DNA from: JANQQC01 sp965262255
GTDB lineage: Bacteria; Pseudomonadota; Alphaproteobacteria; Caulobacterales; Hyphomonadaceae
Direction of reading: 5' to 3'
Assembly (NCBI GenBank): GCA_965262255.1
Contig: OZ253505.1
Span: 2,108,001 to 2,172,000 of the forward strand
DNA length: 64,000 bases
The notes beneath the pieces were generated by a model, which worked only from the letters and a program-made list of their open reading frames with translations, ran no database searches and was not told the origin of the DNA. The translations under genes and the position numbers were made by a program. Below, one piece after another: positions 8,604-15,700 of the stretch (positions are counted from its first letter, which is position 1; each line of letters opens with the position of its first letter).

Positions 8604-9224
8604 CTAACTGTGAGCAAATATATCTTTATCGTTCCAGCCTTCTAAATCCAGTTTCGCACGTATCGGCAAGAACTCAAAACATGCTTGCGCTAATTCAAGA
8701 CGATTCTCGCGGATTAACATTTCCTCGAGTTGATTTTTCGCTTTATGCAAATACAAGACGTCATCAGCCGCGTATTCAATTTGTTCATTGGTTAGAGTTT
8801 CCGCTCCCCAATCAGAACTTTGTGCAGTTTTAGGAAGTTCGGTTCCCGTAACCTCACTTACTATGTATTTTAAACTATGTTTATCGGTATATGTCCTCGC
8901 CAGTTTTGACGCAATTTTTGTGCACCAAAGTGGTTTAGTGTCCACATTCAACCAGTGCTTGATTGTAGCGATGTCAAAACGTGCGAAGTGAAATATTTTC
9001 AAAACCGTAGGATCCGTCAGTAGCGATTTCAGGTTCGGGCAGTTATAGTTACGTTCTAATTGTACGACATGCGCCTCACCGTTACCTGATGACAATTGAA
9101 CTACGCAAAGAGCATCGCGTTGATAGCTTAACCCCATTGTTTCTGTGTCAACGGCAACGGATTCAGCAAAATTGATATCGGTTGGTAAATCGCCTTTGTG
9201 AAGAAAAATTTTTGGATTAGTCAT
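8604..9224 (-). CDS. Short RNase D-like 3'-5' exonuclease
   Basis: A DEDDy exonuclease domain spans nearly the whole protein: DTETMGL (Exo I), HFARFDIATI (Exo II) and YAADDVLYLHK (Exo III, Tyr type). It lacks the HRDC domains of full-length RNase D, as do many alphaproteobacterial short forms placed next to lptC. It probably trims structured RNA 3' ends. An in-frame TTG at 9263 would add 13 residues. I chose ATG 9224 (MTNPKIFLHKGDLP) because relatives start near there, although neither start has a good ribosome binding site. Confidence 0.88.
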   Translation of the reverse strand: MTNPKIFLHKGDLPTDINFAESVAVDTETMGLSYQRDALCVVQLSSGNGEAHVVQLERNYNCPNLKSLLTDPTVLKIFHFARFDIATIKHWLNVDTKPLWCTKIASKLARTYTDKHSLKYIVSEVTGTELPKTAQSSDWGAETLTNEQIEYAADDVLYLHKAKNQLEEMLIRENRLELAQACFEFLPIRAKLDLEGWNDKDIFAHS

Positions 9225-9363
9225 TGATTTTTGGACTTTGGTTTGGAGATTATAGGCTTGCAACTTGTTTGTATAAGAGTGATACAGTGTTAGAGGGCAG
9301 TATCAATCGCTTTGATCAATATACCAAAGAACTCCATTGAAATGCTTAGATCAGATTGAAAAG

Positions 9364-10170
9364 CTAGTCAGTTCTTATAGAGACAGATATAGGAGCATGG
9401 TCAGAAGGTTTCCACCCTCCGCGCCATTTTAGATGGATTCGGAAGCTACTAACGTCAATTTTTTTTAGCGCGGCAGGATTTGCCCAGATGTGGTCTAATC
9501 TTCGCCCACGATTTGATGCGGCCCAATCTTTAGCGCGATAGCTCCACCAAGTGTAAAGTTTCTGGTCATCGGGATAAGCCATTCTGGCAATATCTGTAAA
9601 ATTTCCTTGCGAAATAGCTTTTCGTAATCCCTCAGTTTCGACCGGAGTATGAGATACAATCTTGAGTAACTGTTTGTGAGACCACACATCATTCTCGTGT
9701 GGTGCTACATTCAAGTCTCCAACGAGTACCAGTGGCTTCCTCCTGTTGGATTTATAGGCATTGCCCAGCTTTTCGATAAAATCTAGTTTGTGAGCAAACT
9801 TTTCATTGAGTTCAGGATCAGGTGCATCTCCGCCGGCTGGTAGATAGATATTATGTATTTCGATACCGGAGATGGTTGCAGCAATTGTTCTAGATTGATT
9901 TTCACGACAAAGTATGGGGGCACTGATATCTTGTATAGGGTGTTTAGAGGCGATTGCCACGCCGTAATGGCCTCCACGTTGGCCGTTTACATGTAACTGA
10001 TCGAATCCAACAGACTCAAATGCTTGACTCGGAAATTCTTCGTTTCGACATTTTATTTCCTGAAGGCAAATTACGTCAGGATTTTCCTGTTGGATGAAAG
10101 CGGTGACATTGTCCGCTCTGAGCCGAATGGAGTTTATATTCCAAGAAACAATACGTAGAGAAGACATCAT
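9364..10170 (-). CDS. xth: Exodeoxyribonuclease III
   Basis: 268 residues of the EEP (AP endonuclease) fold: WNINSIRLR at the N-terminus, metal-binding Glu in LQEIKC, VLVGDLNVAP in the centre, RRLDHIWA, and the catalytic SDHAPI near the C-terminus. It removes 3' blocking groups and incises abasic sites in base-excision repair. The first two codons are both ATG, so the start is 10170 or 10167. It stands alone between lolA and the exonuclease gene. Confidence 0.94.
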   Translation of the reverse strand: MMSSLRIVSWNINSIRLRADNVTAFIQQENPDVICLQEIKCRNEEFPSQAFESVGFDQLHVNGQRGGHYGVAIASKHPIQDISAPILCRENQSRTIAATISGIEIHNIYLPAGGDAPDPELNEKFAHKLDFIEKLGNAYKSNRRKPLVLVGDLNVAPHENDVWSHKQLLKIVSHTPVETEGLRKAISQGNFTDIARMAYPDDQKLYTWWSYRAKDWAASNRGRRLDHIWANPAALKKIDVSSFRIHLKWRGGWKPSDHAPISVSIRTD

Positions 10171-10233
10171 ATTGAATGGACTTTGTAGGGAAATAGAAAT
10201 TAGTCAGTATTCTAGATGAACGATCGGTCAGAC

Positions 10234-10938
10234 CTAGCGTCGACGGTCTCGACCTCTGTCGAAATCGTCTAGTCGAAACAGTCTTGGACTAAGTTTGACG
10301 TTTGTTTCTACGTCGTGGAGATAGACTTCTGTGGTTGTGCCGATAGAGTCTACAATTCTCCAACCAACAAGCTCGTAATTGGGGGTACTGAACAATAGAC
10401 TTAGATGACCTTCCGTTTCTTCGGATTTGTCGGTCAATGTAATCGCAACTAGATGTTCGTTTTGGTCAACACCAATTATATTTGCCTTAGCCTCAAAATC
10501 GGGTTTCTCTTGTAACAGGAAGCGCAGAATTGAGTTACTCAAAGGGAAGCGGTCAACAGTTTCGAGTTCACGGTCTGCTACCGCGATCGTCGTACCGTCT
10601 GCCACGATTAACAAAGGCGACGGAGCATCGTAATCGAATCTCATCCGTCGCGGGCGACGAATAGCAAATGTGCCAGTACTTTTCGGTTGGTCTTCAGCGA
10701 ACTGAGTGAAACGTCCTTTGGCAGTTTTCACACTAGCAAATGCACTTGTTATTTCGGCAACTAACGTATCGATTGATTGTTCTGTCTCAATTCGGAGCGG
10801 AGAGAGTGTTCCGTCATTATACTTAGAGATGCCCCCGTCATTTGAGGTTGTAATAGTTTGAGGTATAGCGACAAGGGAATGGATTGCTAAAATCGCGAAG
10901 CAGGCATATATTCCTACCTTAACTACTAAATTCTGCAT
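10234..10938 (-). CDS. lolA: Outer-membrane lipoprotein carrier protein LolA family
   Basis: 234 residues with an N-terminal signal anchor (VVKVGIYACFAILAIHSLVA) and the LolA fold: FTQFAEDQPKSTGTFAIRRP and MRFDYDAPSPLLIVADG, with a lipid-binding half-barrel pattern. LolA ferries lipoproteins from LolCDE to the outer membrane. The C-terminal tail is Arg/Asp-rich. It lies downstream of the two sigma genes with a 106-base gap containing two inverted repeats (10963-11008), which may carry its own promoter. Confidence 0.88.
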   Translation of the reverse strand: MQNLVVKVGIYACFAILAIHSLVAIPQTITTSNDGGISKYNDGTLSPLRIETEQSIDTLVAEITSAFASVKTAKGRFTQFAEDQPKSTGTFAIRRPRRMRFDYDAPSPLLIVADGTTIAVADRELETVDRFPLSNSILRFLLQEKPDFEAKANIIGVDQNEHLVAITLTDKSEETEGHLSLLFSTPNYELVGWRIVDSIGTTTEVYLHDVETNVKLSPRLFRLDDFDRGRDRRR

Positions 10939-10962
10939 GAGTTATTGTCCATTTGTAGAAAT

Positions 10963-11008
10963 TACACTTAGTGTACTTCAAACACTACCGAGTATTAGAT
11001 TTGAAGTA
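10963..11008. promoter_or_regulatory. Two inverted repeats upstream of lolA
   Basis: ACACTTAGTGT at 10963-10973 is a perfect dyad. Directly beside it TACTTCAAA (10974-10982) and TTTGAAGTA (11000-11008) form a nine-base inverted repeat with a 17-base loop. They lie 25-70 bases before the lolA start. On the minus strand no T-run follows, so a terminator for the upstream sigma gene is not clear. They could be operator sites or an RNA structure. Confidence 0.35.
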
Positions 11009-11044
11009 GCTTTTTAATAGGTGCCTTCCAAACACAATTTATTG

Positions 11045-12694
11045 TTAAAGAAAGGTCTTTAGAGCGCGATTTCGCGCAGGATGATTAAGTTTACGAAGGG
11101 CTTTTGCTTCAATCTGTCTGATCCGTTCACGTGTTACGGTAAATTCTTTACCGACTTCTTCGAGAGTATGTTCTTCCATACTGGGCCCAATACCAAAACG
11201 CAACCGTAGAATTTTCTCCTCCCGAGGTGTCAATCCCGAAAGTACACTCGTCATAGCGCTACTCAGTTTTCTTTGAATTATGGCTTCATCTGGGTAAGCA
11301 GCTTGGTCGTCTTGCCATAAATCTTCGAAGCTCAAATGTTCTGTCCGGACATTCTCCTCATCCTCCATCAAACGTTCTTGATACAAATACAAATCGTTTA
11401 ATGAAATCTGATAGCGAGCGAATTTTAACATCTTTCTGATTTTATCAACAGGTTGGTTGAGTGCTTTTGCTAATTCTATATGCGTAGGTTCACGACCTTC
11501 GTCGCGTAGATACTGCTTTTGCGTTTTCTCTAATTTGTCGATTCTCTCAATCATATGCACTGGTATTCGGATCATGCGAGCCTGATTGTCGATTGAGCGA
11601 GTAATTGATTGCCTGATCCACCAAGTTGCATAAATTGAGAAATTTGTTCCTCGGCGAAAATCGAACCTATCAATAGCTGTCACTAGTCCGATATTGCCTT
11701 CTTGGACTAGGTCGAGAAGTGGTAATCCGTTGTTCAAGTACCTTTTGGCAATCGAAACCACCGAGTGCTGATATGCTTCAATCATGTCGTCCATTGCCAT
11801 CCTAGCCTGTCGGTCACCGTTTCTCATGATTCGGTAATATTCTTGGAATTCGTTTAGCGGTAAGCATAGTCTTCTACAGAATTTCTCGAGACTTAACTGA
11901 AATTCGTCGATTTTGTTGCCCTCAGACTCAACAAAGTTTCTCCACGTGATGGACAAATCTTTAATGTTTTCTTTCCAAAAAGAGTTAAACTCGTTTCCCG
12001 AAATTTGTTCGTCAAATTGTTTTCGCCCTATTCCATGTCTTTCCGCACTTCGTATAATACCACGCTCCATTTTCAATAAAGCTTTGTTTGCTGCGTGAAG
12101 TTGCTCAACAAGTTGATTAATCCGTTGGGGATTTATGAACATGGTCTTCAAAATACGCAAAATAGATTTATTGATGTTCTTTACTTCAATACTGTCGTCA
12201 GGACTAACTCCCTTACCAGAAACATACTGATCAACAATTCTAGAATGAACCTTTTGCAGTTGATCGTTTTTATCTACAATACTGTCAAGTTTTTGTATTA
12301 CGCCCGGTTTTAGATCATTTTCCATTGCTATAATAGACGGGGACACTCCACTTGAATCGTCATCAGATTCGTAGTTATCATTTTTTACTTCGTCGTGGTT
12401 GACCGAGATGTTTTTCAATGGTTCGGAAGGTACATGGTCGTGAAAAAGCGTTGCGCGTATATCGACAAGTTCCCGTAACGGTATCTCGTTGTTGATAAGC
12501 TGATCCCGCCAACCCCTAAATGCCTCAAAGGTTAAAGGAAACTTATATAATCCGTGACAAACTGCATTACGACCGGCTTCTATTCTTTTTGCGATAGAAC
12601 CTTTACCTTCTCTAGAAAGAATTTCAACTTCTCGGATCTCACGGAGATACAAGTGAACAGGATCGTCAATTCGTTCACTTGGACGAGTTTTCAT
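11045..12694 (-). CDS. Second sigma-70 family factor, core-only RpoD paralogue
   Basis: 549 residues, collinear with the core of the adjacent giant RpoD. It has region 1.2 (RIDDPVHLYLREIREVEILS), the non-conserved region, region 2 (LDLVQEGNIGLVTAIDRF and YATWWIRQSITRSI), region 3, and region 4 with HTH VTRERIRQIEAKALRKL. It has no region 1.1. Against RpoD the melting segment reads RRGTNFSIYATWW instead of RRGYKFSTYATWW. The sigma finger is unlike RpoD's and about 12 residues longer. The -35 helix is conserved. It lies in the same frame as rpoD, 30 bases after its TAA, and no Shine-Dalgarno sequence precedes ATG 12694. The bases before the ATG are homologous to the SNALVTK codons in RpoD, so it arose by tandem duplication. 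The open frame argues it is functional. Confidence 0.9.
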   Translation of the reverse strand: MKTRPSERIDDPVHLYLREIREVEILSREGKGSIAKRIEAGRNAVCHGLYKFPLTFEAFRGWRDQLINNEIPLRELVDIRATLFHDHVPSEPLKNISVNHDEVKNDNYESDDDSSGVSPSIIAMENDLKPGVIQKLDSIVDKNDQLQKVHSRIVDQYVSGKGVSPDDSIEVKNINKSILRILKTMFINPQRINQLVEQLHAANKALLKMERGIIRSAERHGIGRKQFDEQISGNEFNSFWKENIKDLSITWRNFVESEGNKIDEFQLSLEKFCRRLCLPLNEFQEYYRIMRNGDRQARMAMDDMIEAYQHSVVSIAKRYLNNGLPLLDLVQEGNIGLVTAIDRFDFRRGTNFSIYATWWIRQSITRSIDNQARMIRIPVHMIERIDKLEKTQKQYLRDEGREPTHIELAKALNQPVDKIRKMLKFARYQISLNDLYLYQERLMEDEENVRTEHLSFEDLWQDDQAAYPDEAIIQRKLSSAMTSVLSGLTPREEKILRLRFGIGPSMEEHTLEEVGKEFTVTRERIRQIEAKALRKLNHPARNRALKTFL

Positions 12695-12724
12695 TTTAGT
12701 TACTAAGGCATTACTAGAGGAAGA

Positions 12725-15700
12725 TTATTGTTCAAGAAAGGTCTTCAGAGCGCGATTTCGCGAAGGATGTTTAAGTTTACGCAGGGCTTTAGCTTCTATC
12801 TGTCTAATCCGTTCCCGTGTAACAGCAAATTCTTTGCCAACTTCTTCTAGCGTATGTTCCGCCATTTTAGGCCCAATACCAAAACGCATTCTTAGAACAC
12901 GTTCTTCACGCGGTGTGAGCGCTGACAGCACACTTGTCATAGTGCTACTTAATCCGCTTTGCATTGTTGCCTCATCGGGGCGGATAGCTTTTTCATCTTC
13001 CAACAAATCTCCTAAACTAGAATCTTCATCTTCGCCTATAGGTTTCTCCAAGGATACTGGATCACGAGCGATCTTTAAGACTTTTTTGATTTTATCAACC
13101 GGAAGGTTGAGGGCTTTTCCTAACTCTGCAGGTGTGGGTTCCCGACCTTCGTCATGTAAATACTGCTTTTGTGTTTTCATTATTTTGTTAATCGTCTCAA
13201 TCATATGTACAGGAATTCGAATGGTTCGTGCCTGGTCGGCGATAGAACGAGTGATTGCTTGTCTGATCCACCAAGTCGCATAAGTTGAGAACTTATATCC
13301 CCGACGATACTCGAACTTATCAACAGCTTTCATTAGTCCGATATTGCCTTCTTGGACTAGGTCGAGAAGCTGTAAGCCACGATTCAGGTACTTTTTAGCG
13401 ATCGAGATGACGAGTCGAAGGTTGGCTTCAATCATCTCTTTTTTGGCAATCTTGGCTTCTCTTTCACCTTTTCTTACAATAAGGTGTATCTCTTGAAATT
13501 CGCGTAATGGCAAATTGATGTCTTTACAGAAGTTTTCGAGTTCTATTTGAAACCTGTCTATTTTCTCTCCGTCTGTTTCTACGAACTTTCTCCACTTGGC
13601 AGATATTAATTTAACCTTCTCTTTCCACAGAGGATCAAACTCGTTGCCTTTCATTTGTTCGTCAAATTGTTTTCGTCCTATTCCATGCCTTTCCGCACTT
13701 CGTATAATCCCACGCTCTGTTTTCAACAGAGCTTTGTTAGCAGCGTGAAGTTGTTCTACAAGTTGATTAATCCGTTGCGGATTTATGTGCATGGGCTTCA
13801 AAATACGCAATATAGATCTAATAATGTTCTTTGCTTCAAGCTCGAGACTTTTATCATCCTTGTTTTCATTCCCAGATACATACTGATCTACAATTTTTGC
13901 ATAAACCTCTTGAAGCCGGTCGTTTTTATCTGCGATTCTGTCAAGTTTTTTCATCACTCCCGCTCGTAACTCTTTTTCCATTGCTATAATGGATGGGGTA
14001 ACGCCGCTAGAGTCTTCGTCAGAATCGTCATTTTCATCTTCTGTTTCTTCCTTGCTAACAGTAATTTTTTTCCGACGCTTTGAAGATTTGTTTTCGTCGA
14101 CATATGTCGAGTCCAAATCGACTAATTCTCGTAACGGCATCTCGTTATTGTTAAGCTGGTCCCGCCATACCTTAAATGCTTCAAAGGTCAGAGGAGATTT
14201 ATACAATCCGTGAACAACTTCATTACGGCCGGCTTCGATTCTTTTTGCGATTGCAATCTCACCTTCTCTCGAGAGAAGTTCTACCTCTCCCATTTCACGA
14301 AGATACATCCGAACAGGATCATCAATTCTTTCGCCGGGGCGGGTTTCTGGTTTAGTTACTAAGGCATTACTTGATGTTTTTGCTACTAATCTTAGACCTT
14401 CTTCTTGTGTTTCAACAACTAAAACACCTAATTCGGTAAGGACCGTTCGATATCCTAAAAGTTTGGCTTTAGAGGTTCGCTTTGGTGCGGCTTTTTTAAC
14501 TTCGTCAATTGTAACGAATTTTTTTGCTACCCATTCCTCGAGTAAAATTTTTCGAAGAGACTTTGGCAGTTGATCTGAAGTTAAATTGACTAGATTTTCT
14601 TTAATTTTTTCAATCTTGTAAGCTTTTTCAGACTCATACAACTTAATTCCGATTTCCGTCAACGTGTTTTGAATGTTATTTATTTTCGCTTTAAGCGATT
14701 TGGTGTGACAAATCCGTTTTAGTTCGTCAATAGTTACGAAATCTTGGTCTCGCCATCGTTCGAGTTCATTGCGAATCGGCTTTGGTAGTTTAGCGGCTTT
14801 CTCTTCAAGTATCTTGGTTTTTTTGTCATCTGTCGGAATATCAACGATATTAACACCTAATTTAGTGAGTTGACTGCAAAGGTCATAAAGTTTTGCCTTA
14901 GAATGTTTTTTAGGTGCTGTTTTCTTAAATTCGTCCCATGATACGGAGTCTCTAGTTTTCCATTCCTCAAATACTTTACCAATATCTCTGGGGAGTTTTA
15001 CTTTTGTGGAAGAAGTACCTTTCGCTGATTTACGGGAGACTTTACCTTGTTTAGGTACAATTACTTTAATACCTAACCTATTGAGTTCCTCCTGATACGC
15101 TTTGAATTTGGCCTTTGTAGTCTTGTTCGGTGCGGTTTCCTTTAGTTCTTCTAATGTTATTGATCCCTTCGCGAACCATTCTTCTAATTTTTTGTTGACT
15201 GATGGTGCTAAAATTTTTGAAGGTTCGATTTTCGGTTTTGGAGCAGGTTTGACTGTTTCACGGTCGGTTTGAAGAATCTCGATTCGCAACTCAGTCAAGC
15301 GGTCTTGAATGTTTACGAAATCGGCGTGAGTAGTTTGTACAGGAGCTAGTTTTGTGAGTTCATCTAGAGTGACGAAACCCATAGATTTCCAGTCATTAAC
15401 GACATCGTCGTACTCTTTAGGTAGTGGAAGCGTCTTTTTCTTTACTTGTTTTTTTTTGGCTTGAATTGCTTTAGCTAGTTCTTCATCAGAGTCGACTACG
15501 TCGATCCCCATTTCAACTAATCGATCTTTGATCCCTAACAATCGAGCCTTTGATTTCTTTTTTGGAGCAACCTCTTTTAGTTGATCAAGTGTAATAGCTC
15601 CAATACGCATCCAGTCATCGACAACTTTGGCAACTGCAATAGGTAGTTTAGCGGGTTCGCTACTCACCGGGGATTGTTCTAGTGTTTTTAGCGCACCGGC

